DNA of 64,000 bases from positions 62,001 to 126,000 of the forward strand of contig WRHM01000006.1 of the NCBI GenBank assembly GCA_009783265.1, in the 5' to 3' direction. The translations under genes and the position numbers were made by a program. The notes beneath the pieces were generated by a model, which was given only the letters and a program-made list of their open reading frames with translations, did not search any database and was not told where the DNA came from. The stretch's first letter is position 1. Each line of letters starts with the position of its first letter. Shown in pieces: positions 9,140 to 19,077 of the stretch. This DNA comes from Oscillospiraceae bacterium. Lineage in GTDB: Bacteria > Bacillota > Clostridia > Oscillospirales > WRJC01.

Positions 9140-10786
9140 ATGTCGAAATATTCAATAGGCGTAGATTTCGGAACACTTTCAGCGCGCGCACTTATTGTAG
9201 ATATTGCAACCGGAAAAGAAATCGCAACAGCGGCAAATAATTATAAACACGCAGTCATAGATGAAACAATGGTATATTCAAGTAAAAAACTTCCGCCTGA
9301 TTTTGCTTTGCAACATCCGCAGGATTATATTGATTCGCTTGAATCAGTCGTGAAAAAAGTTTTGGATGAATCAAAAATTGAGCCGTCTGATATAATCGGC
9401 CTTGGCATAGATTTTACGGCATGTACTGTTTTACCCGTTTATAAAGACGGCTCGCCGTTATGCTTTTCTGAAAAACACAAAGAAAATCCGCATGCTTATA
9501 TTAAACTCTGGAAACATCACGCCGCGCAGAAATATGCCACTCTTATAAACGAAACCGCCGAAAAAATGGGTGAAACATGGCTTAAAAGATACGGCGGGAA
9601 AATATCGAGCGAATGGCTTTTCGCGAAAATATTGCAGGTTCTTGAGGAAGCGCCGGAAATATATAACGAAGCAGATTATTTTATCGAAGCGGCAGACTGG
9701 GTGATTTGGCAGCTTACCGGAGTTCAGACGCGCAATTCATGTACTGCCGGATATAAAGCGATGTGGCATAAACGCGACGGTTACCCGACAAAAGAATTTT
9801 TTAAATCGCTTAATCCTAAATTTGAAAACGTTGTCGAAGATAAATTAAACTGCCCGGTAATATCTCTCGGAACAAAAGCCGGGGAGATAACAAAAAAGGC
9901 GGCGGATTTATTAGGATTAAAAGAAAAAACGGCAGTTGCGGTCGGCAATGTTGACGCTCATGTAACATTCCCGGCTGTAGGATTATCTCAGGAAGGCGAC
10001 ATGCTCGCAATTATGGGTACTTCAAGCTGTCACATGCTTTTAGGTAAAACAGAAATGATTGTGCCGGGCATGTGCGGAGTTGTCGAGGACGGCATACTGC
10101 CGGGCTTTTTCGGATACGAAGCCGGCCAGTCATGCGTTGGCGATCATTTTGCTTGGTTCGTAGATAATTTTGTCGGAGATATTGGCGAAAATAAAAATAA
10201 ATTTGAGTATATTGCAGAGAAATCAAGCAAATTAAAACCGGGAGAATCAGGGCTTATCGCGCTTGATTGGTGGAACGGCAACAGGTCTGTTTTAGTCGAT
10301 ATAGATTTAACGGGATTGTTTATCGGCATGACGCTTTTAACTAAACCTGAAGAAATGTTCAGGGCGTTGGTTGAAGCGACGGCTTATGGCACAAGAATGA
10401 TAGTCGAGACATTTAAAGAAAATAATATAGACGTAAAAAGATTTTTTGCCGCCGGAGGAATCGCGGAAAAAGACCCGTTTACGATGCAGATTTATTCTGA
10501 TGTTATAAATATGCCTATAAAAATAGCGGGTTCGGCGCAGGCTCCGGCATTAGGTTCGGCGATATTCGGAGCGGTCGCTGCAGGCAGTAAAAACGGCGGA
10601 TATGACACGATAGACGAAGCGTCGCAAGTAATGAGTTCGTTGTCTGACAGGATTTATACGCCAAATCCCGAAAACGTAAAAATTTACGATAAGCTCTACG
10701 CCGAATATAAGATTTTACACGATTATTTCGGCAGAGCTTGCAATGATGTTATGAAAAGATTGAAAGAGATCAAGGCAAATGTGTGA
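9140..10786 (+). CDS. araB: Ribulokinase (AraB, FGGY kinase family)
   Basis: Cytosolic kinase phosphorylating L-ribulose in arabinose catabolism. The 548-residue length and the N-terminal [15 protein letters not shown] phosphate loop fit Ara[15 protein letters not shown], the [16 protein letters not shown] segment and the [18 protein letters not shown] and [11 protein letters not shown] motifs are AraB-specific within the FGGY family. The C-terminal nucleotide-binding part carries [19 protein letters not shown]. It is followed, with an 8-nt overlap, by a GNAT gene and then by a fucose/arabinose-type isomerase, so a pentose pathway is likely. No AraD epimerase lies in the window. Confidence 0.95.
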   Translation: MSKYSIGVDFGTLSARALIVDIATGKEIATAANNYKHAVIDETMVYSSKKLPPDFALQHPQDYIDSLESVVKKVLDESKIEPSDIIGLGIDFTACTVLPVYKDGSPLCFSEKHKENPHAYIKLWKHHAAQKYATLINETAEKMGETWLKRYGGKISSEWLFAKILQVLEEAPEIYNEADYFIEAADWVIWQLTGVQTRNSCTAGYKAMWHKRDGYPTKEFFKSLNPKFENVVEDKLNCPVISLGTKAGEITKKAADLLGLKEKTAVAVGNVDAHVTFPAVGLSQEGDMLAIMGTSSCHMLLGKTEMIVPGMCGVVEDGILPGFFGYEAGQSCVGDHFAWFVDNFVGDIGENKNKFEYIAEKSSKLKPGESGLIALDWWNGNRSVLVDIDLTGLFIGMTLLTKPEEMFRALVEATAYGTRMIVETFKENNIDVKRFFAAGGIAEKDPFTMQIYSDVINMPIKIAGSAQAPALGSAIFGAVAAGSKNGGYDTIDEASQVMSSLSDRIYTPNPENVKIYDKLYAEYKILHDYFGRACNDVMKRLKEIKANV

Positions 10787-11822
10787 TATAAAATTAGAAA
10801 CAAAGCGTTTGATTCTTCGGTTGTATGAAGAAAAAGATTTGCCTGAATATCACAGACTGATGTCAGATAAAGAAAATATGTATTATATGAACGGTTTAGT
10901 TACAAATACTCTCGAAGAATCAAGGGAAAGTTTAAGAGAAACCATCGAGCTAAATAAAACGAAATTAAAACGTTTTTGTGTTGCATTAAAAGAAACCGAT
11001 AAATTAATCGGAGGATTAGGCTATAATATAAAAACCGAAACTCCTGTCGGGAAAATCAATCACATAGGTTGGTTTATCATGCCTGAATATCAAAACAAAG
11101 GCTATATCACAGAGGCGGCGAAAAAACTTCTGGAATTTGCGTTTTTGCGTGATAACTGTATAAGAATCGAAACAGGCTGTTATAAAGATAATATCCCGTC
11201 GCAGAAAGTCATGATAAAAGTCGGATTCAGAAAAGAAACTGAAAAAATAAAATCGCAATGGCACGACGGACAAATGAAAGACCAATTAGGATTTGCGATA
11301 AATAAAGACGAATATATGCTGATATTCGACGATGACAATTATCAGGATTTCTGGATCAGAGAACTTTTACCGGAATATAAATTTTCGGGGAAATCTGAAT
11401 TTTTACTTGAAAACGAATGTCCCGAAGCTTCGGCTGTCTCTATTTCATGCAAAGGGCAAAGCCGCGGATTTACAGGAGAAAACGAGCAATGGTTTAAAGA
11501 ATGGCTGAAAGGCAACGAAAGCGGACAAAAAGACGTGAATGCGACAGATTGCGCCGTGATTGTGCATAAAATCAATGATAAAACAGTCGGTATATCCTGC
11601 ACTTGTATTTACGGTCATACTTATGAAAAAGGCTCGGCAGTTTGGGTGAGAATGCTTGCGGTAATGCCGGAATACCAAAATCAGGGAATAGGCCGTAATT
11701 TATTATCGCAGACGTTGCAATACGGAGTTGAACATGGGGCAAAACGGGCTTTTTTACACGTTGATTTAGAAAATAAAAACGCAGTAAAATTATACGAAAG
11801 CGTAGGATTTATCAGGGATTAA
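10779..11822 (+). CDS. Tandem GNAT-family N-acetyltransferase (two domains)
   Basis: The 347 residues carry two acetyltransferase domains. Residues about 1-165 are RimJ/RimL-like ([20 protein letters not shown] start; [27 protein letters not shown] acetyl-CoA loop; [13 protein letters not shown] end). Residues about 175-347 form a second GNAT domain with [18 protein letters not shown] and [11 protein letters not shown]. The two halves differ in sequence, so this is a fusion of distinct GNATs rather than a recent duplication. The start overlaps the end of araB by 8 nt, implying coupled translation, although a link to arabinose metabolism is not evident. The substrate is unknown. Confidence 0.85.
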   Translation: MCDIKLETKRLILRLYEEKDLPEYHRLMSDKENMYYMNGLVTNTLEESRESLRETIELNKTKLKRFCVALKETDKLIGGLGYNIKTETPVGKINHIGWFIMPEYQNKGYITEAAKKLLEFAFLRDNCIRIETGCYKDNIPSQKVMIKVGFRKETEKIKSQWHDGQMKDQLGFAINKDEYMLIFDDDNYQDFWIRELLPEYKFSGKSEFLLENECPEASAVSISCKGQSRGFTGENEQWFKEWLKGNESGQKDVNATDCAVIVHKINDKTVGISCTCIYGHTYEKGSAVWVRMLAVMPEYQNQGIGRNLLSQTLQYGVEHGAKRAFLHVDLENKNAVKLYESVGFIRD

Positions 11823-11851
11823 AATAAAAATATAACATAAAAATTTTTTGC

Positions 11852-12030
11852 AAAAGCCCTCTTTTTCAAAGAGTATAGCACGCGAGAATCTGACTTGTCT
11901 CTGTAAGAATATCTTTAGTCCGCGTGACGTGTGATTACGTAAGTCTCCCCGAACCAACATCAGATTTATTATTTTAATAATCCCCCGTCGTCGCTACGCG
12001 ACGCCACCCCCTTTGAAAAAGAGGACTTTT
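11852..12030. repeat. MITE-like element with 20-bp terminal inverted repeats
   Basis: The 20 bases at 11852-11871 are the reverse complement of 12011-12030 with a single mismatch. The 179-bp element has no coding capacity and includes an internal hairpin (CGTCG...CGACG near 11986-12003) and a C-rich stretch. It fills the 286-nt gap between the GNAT and isomerase genes. This is the structure expected of a non-autonomous miniature inverted-repeat element; no transposase for it lies in the window and no clear target duplication was seen. Confidence 0.6.
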
Positions 12031-12108
12031 CGGGAATGTGTGTTAATTCGTTATTAATATAAACAAATAAACAAAAAATCAAAAATAATATTTAAAGGAG
12101 AAAAAATC

Positions 12109-13605
12109 ATGTCATTAAAAATTACAAATAATATCCCCGTTGTAAAACTCGGAATCGTTGCCGTCAGCCGAGATTGTTTCCCTGCGACTTTAAGCGAAAA
12201 AAGACGCGAAGCGGTTGTAAAATGCCTGACTGAAAAAGAAGCGAATATCTATAACTGCAAAACTATAGTTGAAAATGAAAATGACGTTTTAAACGCGCTT
12301 GTTGATATAAGAGCAAACGGAGTAAGCGCGCTTGTTATATTTCTTGGGAATTTCGGACCTGAAGGGCCTGAAACTATGCTCGCCCAAAAGTTTAAGAATC
12401 CTGTTATGTTCGTCGCGGCGGCTGAAGAATCAAAAAACGATTTGATTAACGGCAGGGGAGACGCTTATTGCGGCATGTTAAGCATGTCATATAATCTCGC
12501 GCTGCGCAATCTTAATGTTTATATCCCGGAATATCCAGTCGGAACGTCTTGCGAAGTTGCGGATATGATAAAAGATTTTGAAATTGTTTCAAGAGCTTAT
12601 CTCGGAATAAAAAGCTTGAAAATCATGACGTTCGGACCCAGACCGCAGGATTTTCTCGCGTGCAACGCGCCTATCGCGCCGTTATTTAATCTTGGCGTTG
12701 AAGTTCAGGAAAACAGCGAACTTGATTTATTTGAATCATTTACTAAACACAAAGACGACAAGAGAATTCCGGAAATTACAAAAGAAATCGAAGAAGACTT
12801 AAAAGACAGCGCGTGCAATTTCCCGAAAGTCGTCCCCAGCCTTGCTCAGTATGAATTGACTTTAAAAGATTGGTTCGAGAAAAATCTCGGAGCGTCAAGT
12901 TACGGGGCGTTCGCGAATAAATGCTGGCCCGCTTTCCAGACTATGTTTAATTTCGTGCCGTGTTATGTAAACTCAAGATTTGCGTCAAAAGGCATACCCA
13001 TATCATGTGAAACAGATATTTACGGCGCATTGACAGAATATATACTTACATGTGTGACAGAAGAACCTGTGACTTTGCTTGATATAAACAATACCGTTCC
13101 GAAAGATTTATTTGACTCAAATAAAAATCTTGTCAAAGATTATACATATAACGATTTATTCATGGGATTTCATTGCGGAAATACTCCGGTGTGCCGTTTG
13201 AAAAAAAGCACTCTCGCGCATCAGTTAATTATGAAACGCCTGCTTGAGCCGGACGGCGAGCCTTATATGTCAAGAGGCACGCTTGAGGGCGATATTGCGG
13301 CTTCTGATATAACATTCTTTAGGTTGCAGAGCTCAAAAGACGGCGAGTTGCGTTCATATATCGCAGAAGGCGAAACTCTCGACATACCGTCGATGTCATT
13401 TGGCGGGATTGGCGTAGTTGCGATAAAAGAAATGTCAAGGTTTTATAGGCATGTATTAATCCAGAAACAATTCCCGCACCATGGCGGCGTAGGATTCAAA
13501 AAATGCGGCAAATATTTATTTGAACTCTTAAAACTTCTCGGCATAAGCGATATAAGTTATAATCAGCCTAAAGGCGTGCTATATAAAACAGAAAATCCGT
13601 TTTAA
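12109..13605 (+). CDS. L-fucose/L-arabinose isomerase-family protein
   Basis: The 498 residues match the fold and length of the fucose/arabinose isomerase family, which interconverts aldoses and ketoses with Mn2+ bound by Glu, Asp and His residues. The N-terminal part (KLGIVAVSRDCFP..., then NGVSALVIFLGNFGPEGPE) corresponds to the cofactor-loop domain, CETDIYGALTEYIL (about residues 303-316) holds candidate metal-binding acids, and FMGFHCGNTP and QFPHHGGVGF supply histidines. It is not a close AraA or FucI match, so the substrate is open. Being two genes from araB, with araA itself absent, it may serve as the arabinose isomerase. A good ribosome site (AAAGGAG) precedes the ATG. Confidence 0.7.
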   Translation: MSLKITNNIPVVKLGIVAVSRDCFPATLSEKRREAVVKCLTEKEANIYNCKTIVENENDVLNALVDIRANGVSALVIFLGNFGPEGPETMLAQKFKNPVMFVAAAEESKNDLINGRGDAYCGMLSMSYNLALRNLNVYIPEYPVGTSCEVADMIKDFEIVSRAYLGIKSLKIMTFGPRPQDFLACNAPIAPLFNLGVEVQENSELDLFESFTKHKDDKRIPEITKEIEEDLKDSACNFPKVVPSLAQYELTLKDWFEKNLGASSYGAFANKCWPAFQTMFNFVPCYVNSRFASKGIPISCETDIYGALTEYILTCVTEEPVTLLDINNTVPKDLFDSNKNLVKDYTYNDLFMGFHCGNTPVCRLKKSTLAHQLIMKRLLEPDGEPYMSRGTLEGDIAASDITFFRLQSSKDGELRSYIAEGETLDIPSMSFGGIGVVAIKEMSRFYRHVLIQKQFPHHGGVGFKKCGKYLFELLKLLGISDISYNQPKGVLYKTENPF

Positions 13606-13630
13606 TTTTGATATAACAAATAATAATTAC

Positions 13631-13654
13631 AGGGGCGACCCTTCAGGTCGCCCT
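13631..13654. repeat. REP-like hairpin unit
   Basis: The arms at 13633-13640 and 13646-13653 form an 8-bp perfect stem (GGGCGACC/GGTCGCCC) with a 5-nt loop, directly 3' of the isomerase gene. It could also serve as a terminator, but there is no T-run. It shares the aGGGGCGACC outline with the units at 32.6 kb and 53.5 kb. Confidence 0.55.
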
Positions 13655-13693
13655 CTGCATAAATTCAAATAATTTTTCAGGAGTTAAAACGTC

Positions 13694-14134
13694 ATGAACA
13701 AAAAAACAAAAATCATAATTATTATAATTGCCGCTTTGATAGTTTTGGGGGTAGCAGGTTTTTTTATTTATAAAAATATAAAAGACAAAAACAGGGAGCC
13801 TGACATGCCTAATGTAACTTTGTTTAAATGTCATATAGGTAAAACTATAACTGATTCAGATTTAACCGAAATAAAAGAAGTTATAAATAACGCGGTCGGA
13901 AATAAAGTTTTAGAAATAGAAAAAGGTTCTATTCCGTATAAAGAATATCTGACGGACGAAAACGAAGAAGTTCTTGATGTTGAAATCGGGGACAGTATAA
14001 CTATAACTTTTTCTGTTTTGACCGACGACGAAAAAGTAATTGTTTTTAACGCGCTTGCGGAAAAATACGGGATAACCCCTGATTATCTGGTAGAAGGCTT
14101 GGGAAAAGATATATACAGGCCCGATTATAAATAA
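13694..14134 (+). CDS. Small membrane-anchored protein of unknown function
   Basis: The 146 residues start with a positively charged tail (MNKKTK) and one hydrophobic helix (about 6-27), consistent with an uncleaved signal anchor; the remaining ~115 residues would then lie outside the membrane. The soluble part (KCHIGKTITDSDLTEIK..., then DSITITFSVLTDDEKVIVFNALAEKYG) predicts a small alpha/beta fold; I do not recognise the family. CAGGAGTT lies about 8 nt before the ATG. It sits between the isomerase and a TIM-barrel isomerase on the same strand. Confidence 0.7.
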   Translation: MNKKTKIIIIIIAALIVLGVAGFFIYKNIKDKNREPDMPNVTLFKCHIGKTITDSDLTEIKEVINNAVGNKVLEIEKGSIPYKEYLTDENEEVLDVEIGDSITITFSVLTDDEKVIVFNALAEKYGITPDYLVEGLGKDIYRPDYK

Positions 14135-14154
14135 TAATATAAACAGGAAAATAT

Positions 14155-14994
14155 ATGGATAAAATTAAAAATAAAGTTTTATGTTCTACGGGAACTATAA
14201 TTGGCAGGCTTAATAATTTTGATTATAATCTGATTCCGGAATATAAAAATAAAATAAAATGCAATGGCTTTGAATTTATAATAGAGCCGTTCTGGAACAG
14301 CGAAGAAGAAATAAATAAAATTATATCAAGCCTGCTGCCGTTTAATATAAATTTTATAACCCTGCATCTTGATAAACATATCGGCGATATGATAAGCAAA
14401 AATGAATCCGGAGATGTTGACGGAGCTTTGCGTATTTTTGAATTAAATTGCAGAGCCGCATCTGAGCTTGGCGCGAAAATGCTCGTATTGCATCTATGGG
14501 GAGGACATGATTCCGACAAAAATATCGGCGTAAATATAAAAGTTTACGCGGATTTACTGGATATTGCGGGAAAATATAATTTGATTTTAACAGTTGAAAA
14601 CGTAGTATGCAATACATATAACGCATTGACGCACATGAAAAAATTATATGAAACTTACGGTAATAATATGAAATTTACGGTTGATATACGGCATGCCGAA
14701 TTTCATAAAATGTTAAAAGAAACCTGCGAGGCTGATTTTCTCTGGGAAAATAATCTTGTGCCGCATTTTCACATAGCTGATTACAAAGGCGAATACATGG
14801 ACTGGTCAAAACTTCGTCCTGTTTTACCTCCCGGAGACGGCGACGTTGATTTTGATTATCTTTCGGGTTTCTTGAAAAAAATAAATTATGCCGGCTCATT
14901 TACTCTTGAAGCGGCGGGAGCCATGACTGAAACCGGAATAAATTTCGAGAAGTTAAATAAAAATCTTGATTTTATTTATAATAGATTGTGTTAG
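14155..14994 (+). CDS. Sugar phosphate isomerase/epimerase-like TIM-barrel protein
   Basis: The 279 residues fit the xylose-isomerase-like/AP-endonuclease-2 superfamily. Typical barrel strand ends are visible: FITLHLDKHIGD, GAKMLVLHLWGG, LILTVENVVCN, MKFTVDIRHAEFH, LVPHFHIADYKGEYMDW and GSFTLEAAGAM. These offer the His, Glu and Asp ligands for a divalent metal. The HLPPGDGDVDF-type turn (here LPPGDGDVDFDYL) is common in these epimerases. The substrate is not determinable. It lies 23 nt before aroB and may share its transcript. Confidence 0.8.
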   Translation: MDKIKNKVLCSTGTIIGRLNNFDYNLIPEYKNKIKCNGFEFIIEPFWNSEEEINKIISSLLPFNINFITLHLDKHIGDMISKNESGDVDGALRIFELNCRAASELGAKMLVLHLWGGHDSDKNIGVNIKVYADLLDIAGKYNLILTVENVVCNTYNALTHMKKLYETYGNNMKFTVDIRHAEFHKMLKETCEADFLWENNLVPHFHIADYKGEYMDWSKLRPVLPPGDGDVDFDYLSGFLKKINYAGSFTLEAAGAMTETGINFEKLNKNLDFIYNRLC

Positions 14995-15016
14995 ATATAA
15001 TAAAAAATAGAAAAAT

Positions 15017-16081
15017 ATGGAAAAAATAAATTTAAAACATTCAAACGGCTCGTATGATATATATGTCGGCGAAAATATAATAGAAAACGCCGGAGAATAT
15101 ATTGAAAACCTCGGCCTCGCGAATAAAAAAATAAAATTCTGCATAGTCAGCGACGATATTGTTTTCCCGTTATACGGCGGTATTGTCAAAGAAAATATAG
15201 AACAAAAAGGTTTTATCGTAAAATCTTTTATATTCAAACACGGTGAAAATCAAAAAAAATTAGCTACTATCAGCGATATATATGATTTTTTATACGAAAA
15301 TAAATTTGACAGAAATGATTGTTTAATCGCGCTCGGCGGCGGAATTGTCGGGGATATAACCGGATTTGCCGCCGCGACTTATCTTCGGGGGATAAAATTT
15401 ATTCAAATTCCCACGACTTTATTAGCTCAGATCGATTCGTCGGTCGGAGGAAAAACCGGGGTTAATTTATCTCACGGGAAAAATCTTGCCGGGGCATTTT
15501 ATCAGCCGCAAATGGTTTTATGCGACGTGAATATATTACGCACTCTGCCGGATAATATATACGCCGACGGAATGGCTGAAGTGATAAAGCATGGCTGCAT
15601 AAAAAGCTGCGAACTTTTTGATTCGCTCATCAACAAAAATATAAGCGTGATTGATATGGTTTATCAGAACATAAAAATAAAATCCGAAGTAGTAATGTCT
15701 GATGAATTTGAAACGGGAGAACGCGCAGTTTTGAATTTCGGGCATACTATTGGTCACGCGATAGAAAAATATTATGATTTTTCAAAATTTTCGCACGGGC
15801 AAAGCGTCGCTCTCGGCATGGTTTACGCCGTGAAAATTTCACAGGTTTTAAATATATGCAAATATGATGTAGTTGAGAAAATAATAAAAATCTTGAATAT
15901 ATATAATTTACCTGTAGATACAGGTGAAAAACCCGACAATAAAATTTTAACTGATATTTGCTGCGGCGATAAAAAATCCGAGAATGATTTTATTAAATTT
16001 GTTTTACTTGAAGATATAGGAAAATATAAATTTGTTAAAATAAATAAAAACGAACTGGGGGATTTATTATGCAGGATTTAA
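15017..16081 (+). CDS. aroB: 3-dehydroquinate synthase
   Basis: Second step of the shikimate pathway (DAHP to 3-dehydroquinate), NAD- and zinc-dependent, cytosolic. The 354-residue length is standard. The family core GGGIVGDITGFAAATYLRG, the following IPTTLLAQIDSSVGGKTGVN, the GMAEVIKHGC segment and the metal-binding NFGHTIGHAIEKYYDFSKF-SHG motif with its histidines are all present. The gene overlaps aroA by 13 nt, so the two are translationally coupled; aroC follows two genes later. The start is weakly supported because no strong ribosome site is seen upstream, only A-rich sequence. Confidence 0.96.
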   Translation: MEKINLKHSNGSYDIYVGENIIENAGEYIENLGLANKKIKFCIVSDDIVFPLYGGIVKENIEQKGFIVKSFIFKHGENQKKLATISDIYDFLYENKFDRNDCLIALGGGIVGDITGFAAATYLRGIKFIQIPTTLLAQIDSSVGGKTGVNLSHGKNLAGAFYQPQMVLCDVNILRTLPDNIYADGMAEVIKHGCIKSCELFDSLINKNISVIDMVYQNIKIKSEVVMSDEFETGERAVLNFGHTIGHAIEKYYDFSKFSHGQSVALGMVYAVKISQVLNICKYDVVEKIIKILNIYNLPVDTGEKPDNKILTDICCGDKKSENDFIKFVLLEDIGKYKFVKINKNELGDLLCRI

Positions 16082-17280
16082 AAAATATTAAAATAAATCC
16101 CGGATATAAAACAGGAACTGTTTCGGTTCCGTCGTCAAAAAGCATAGCGCACAGAGCGTTGATCTGCGCGGCTCTTGCGAAAGAACAAAGCAATATTTAT
16201 GGAATAGATTACTCTGATGATATAAACGCTACGATTGAAGCGTTAAAAATAATCAAAAAAAATAAACAGCCAATAATTAACTGCAAAGAATCAGGCTCAA
16301 CGCTTAGATTTTTAATTCCCGTTGCCGCAGCTCTGGAAATAACCGCAACTTTTACAGGAGAGGGCAAACTCCCCGAACGCCCGGTTGATTTATATCAGGA
16401 TTTATTCAAAGACAAAGGCGTTTTTATGGAATTTACTAATAATAAATTACCTGTGAAAATAAGCGGCAAACTCTCAGCGGGAAAATTTTATATTCTGGGA
16501 AATATATCGTCGCAGTTTATAACGGGATTAATATTAGCGTTGCCAATTCTTGACGAGGATTCGGAGATAATTTTAATATCGCCGCTTGAATCAAAACCGT
16601 ATGTTGATATGACTGTTGATGTTTTAAAAAGATTTGATATAAAAATTGATAAAACGCCGGACGGATATTATATCAAAGGCAATCAAAATTATCAAAGCGC
16701 GGATTATACTGTCGAGGGAGATTTTTCTCAGGCGGCGTTTTTTGCGTGTGCCGGCGCAATAAACGGCGATATAACGATAAAAAATCTGAATCCAAATTCT
16801 TTGCAGGGGGACTATAAAATCATAGATATTTTAAACGAGTTCGGAGCAAAAGTTTTTTTTGACGGCGAAGATTTAAAGGCAGTCAAATGCGAAAATTTAA
16901 GAGGCATAAAAATCGACGCGTCACAAATACCGGATTTAGTTCCGGTTTTATCAGTGGTGGGAGCATACGCGAAAGGCGAAACGGTCATATATAACGCCGG
17001 ACGGTTGCGCTTAAAAGAGAGCGACAGGATAAGAGCGACATGCGAAATGCTTAAATCAATCGGCGCAAATATCAAAGAAACAGACGACGGCATGATAATA
17101 AACGGCACAGGCGGAAAAAAACTTCCGGGAGGATTAGTAAAATCTTTTAACGACCACAGGATAGCAATGTCTGCGGCGGTCGCGGGAATTTGGACGGAGA
17201 ACGGCGTTGTAATCGACGATATGGGGTGTATAAACAAATCATATCCGATGTTTTTGCGGGATTTTAAAGGGTTAAAATAA
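16069..17280 (+). CDS. aroA: 3-phosphoshikimate 1-carboxyvinyltransferase (EPSP synthase)
   Basis: Sixth step of the shikimate pathway, joining PEP to shikimate 3-phosphate. The 403 residues contain VPSSKSIAHRALICAALA (Lys and Arg for substrate binding), the GSTLRFLIPVAAAL loop, LPERPVDLYQDL, SSQFITGLILALP, RLRLKESDRIRATCEML and SFNDHRIAMSAAVAG, all family signatures. The ATG at 16069 overlaps the aroB end by 13 nt, with GGGGG at 16058-16062 as a plausible ribosome site. In glyphosate class terms the N-terminal loop appears ordinary for Gram-positive enzymes, but the class cannot be fixed by eye. Confidence 0.96.
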   Translation: MQDLKNIKINPGYKTGTVSVPSSKSIAHRALICAALAKEQSNIYGIDYSDDINATIEALKIIKKNKQPIINCKESGSTLRFLIPVAAALEITATFTGEGKLPERPVDLYQDLFKDKGVFMEFTNNKLPVKISGKLSAGKFYILGNISSQFITGLILALPILDEDSEIILISPLESKPYVDMTVDVLKRFDIKIDKTPDGYYIKGNQNYQSADYTVEGDFSQAAFFACAGAINGDITIKNLNPNSLQGDYKIIDILNEFGAKVFFDGEDLKAVKCENLRGIKIDASQIPDLVPVLSVVGAYAKGETVIYNAGRLRLKESDRIRATCEMLKSIGANIKETDDGMIINGTGGKKLPGGLVKSFNDHRIAMSAAVAGIWTENGVVIDDMGCINKSYPMFLRDFKGLK

Positions 17281-17313
17281 AAAAATTATATAAAATTAAC
17301 AGGGGTGAAATTT

Positions 17314-18003
17314 ATGAAAAATGTAACAACTATTAAATGTGCTAATTGCGGAGCGGATTTAAACGCGGAAATAAACAGGGAATATATTTTTTGTACATAC
17401 TGCGGTGGTAAAAACAGAATTGAATCAGAAGAAATGAAAACTAATATTAAAATTGGAAATATAAGTATATCAGCTAAAACCGAAGTTGATAATCTTATAT
17501 CTTCTGCCGAATACGCAATAAATATTAAGCAATTTGATAAAGCTAACGAAATGCTTATAGCTTCTATAATGAGCGGCTGCGAGGATTACCGTGTATATAT
17601 TTGTAAAGCTATGATTGATTTGCATACGGACGACGGTAAATCTCTTTTCACATCATTAGAAAAATTAAAATCAATCGAAATGAAGCAAAATAATAATGAA
17701 GTAACTCAGGCAATATGTACACTTATGTCATACAGAGGGATAAATGGCGTTACAGCACTTCACAATTCCACTTTTCATGAAAGATTTGACATGGTGGTAT
17801 TTTGTGTGGAGCATGGCGGAGACGTAAATTTAATTGCAGGAATGAACCGTGTTTCTCCGATTAGTATAATGTTCGTTCCGATAGCAAAAACTTTATCTAA
17901 AATTGACGGTACGCCGTTTATAAGAAATAAAGAAATCGTAAAACAAATTCGCCAATATTTAATGCAACATGGCGCAAAAGATAAATGGCGTATGGGATAT
18001 TAA
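17314..18003 (+). CDS. Zinc-ribbon protein with helical repeats, unknown function
   Basis: The start was set at ATG 17314, because AGGGGTG at 17301-17307 is then well spaced; an in-frame GTG at 17305 would overlap that site. The 229 residues begin with a four-Cys zinc ribbon (CANCG near residue 9, CTYCGGKN near 27-33). A helical segment follows with a TPR/ankyrin look: INIKQFDKANEMLIASIMSG, then GVTALHNSTFHERFDMVVFCVEHGGDVN, which resembles an ankyrin unit. There are no membrane segments. It is inserted between aroA and aroC in the same orientation and is probably co-transcribed with them, but nothing links it to aromatic synthesis. Confidence 0.75.
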   Translation: MKNVTTIKCANCGADLNAEINREYIFCTYCGGKNRIESEEMKTNIKIGNISISAKTEVDNLISSAEYAINIKQFDKANEMLIASIMSGCEDYRVYICKAMIDLHTDDGKSLFTSLEKLKSIEMKQNNNEVTQAICTLMSYRGINGVTALHNSTFHERFDMVVFCVEHGGDVNLIAGMNRVSPISIMFVPIAKTLSKIDGTPFIRNKEIVKQIRQYLMQHGAKDKWRMGY

Positions 18004-18031
18004 TTATAAAATAAAAAGAGAGTAAAAAATA

Positions 18032-19063
18032 ATGGGTTCAATTTGGGGAAACAAGCTAAAAATTTCTATCTTCGGAGAATCCCACGGGGATGGCGTCGGC
18101 GTTGTAATCGACGGATTTTCTGCCGGATTTGAAGTTGACTTCGATTATATAAATAAATTCTTAAAACGCCGCGCTCCGGGAAATAATCTCTCAACTTCAC
18201 GGATCGAAAGCGATACGCCTGAGATTTTATCCGGCATAAAAAATAATTTCACGACAGGCGCGCCAATCTGCGCATTTATAAAAAATAATAATGCGCATTC
18301 GTCAGATTATCAGGATAAATCAATAAATCCACGGCCAAGCCATGCCGATTATAACGCTTATGTAAAATATCACGGATACTCAGACCAACGGGGAGGCGGG
18401 CATTTTTCGGGACGTTTGACCGCGCCGCTTGTATTTGCCGGAGCGTTATGCTCAGACTGGCTCAATAAAAATTATAATATAAAAATCAACGCCCGGCTCA
18501 AACAAGTCGGGGATATAAAAATCACAAATGTAGGGGACGGCGTCCTCGACGTCCCGCCGATACCAACGCAAATCGAAGAATTTATTTTAAAATTAAAAGA
18601 AACCGGAGACTCTGTCGGAGCGATAATCGAATGTATCGCGGATAACGTTCCGCAGGGGCTTGGAGAGCATATATTTTCATCGGTCGAAGCAAATATTTCG
18701 TCGTGTATTTTCGGCATACCCGGAATAAAAGGCATCGAGTTCGGCAAAGGTTTTGAGTTTGCGTCAATGCGCGGCTCAGAGGCAAACGACGAATATTATT
18801 ATGATAATAACGGCGAAGTCAAAACAAAAACAAACAATAACGGAGGTATAATCGGCGGAATTACTACAGGAATGCCGGTTATATTTTCGGTTGTATTTAA
18901 ACCAACGCCGTCGATTTTTTTAGAACAAGACACAATAAATCTTGAGACAAAAACAAATGATAAAATAAAAATAAAAGGCAGGCATGACCCCTGTATCGGC
19001 ATACGCGCCGTACCAATAGTCGAAGCGGCTGCGGCGGTTGCGCTGACGGATTTGATTTTATAA
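18032..19063 (+). CDS. aroC: Chorismate synthase
   Basis: Last step of the shikimate pathway, FMNH2-dependent. The 343 residues contain the three family signatures: GESHGDGVGVVIDG near the N-terminus, SDQRGGGHFSGRLTAPLVFAG (start of signature 2) in the middle and RHDPCIGIRAVPIVEAAAA at the C-terminus. MGSIWGNKLKISIFGESHG is a standard opening. The protein is slightly shorter than the ~360-residue average but no motif is missing. It ends the aroB-aroA-(zinc ribbon)-aroC cluster. Confidence 0.96.
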   Translation: MGSIWGNKLKISIFGESHGDGVGVVIDGFSAGFEVDFDYINKFLKRRAPGNNLSTSRIESDTPEILSGIKNNFTTGAPICAFIKNNNAHSSDYQDKSINPRPSHADYNAYVKYHGYSDQRGGGHFSGRLTAPLVFAGALCSDWLNKNYNIKINARLKQVGDIKITNVGDGVLDVPPIPTQIEEFILKLKETGDSVGAIIECIADNVPQGLGEHIFSSVEANISSCIFGIPGIKGIEFGKGFEFASMRGSEANDEYYYDNNGEVKTKTNNNGGIIGGITTGMPVIFSVVFKPTPSIFLEQDTINLETKTNDKIKIKGRHDPCIGIRAVPIVEAAAAVALTDLIL

Positions 19064-19077
19064 AAATTTACAGTATT

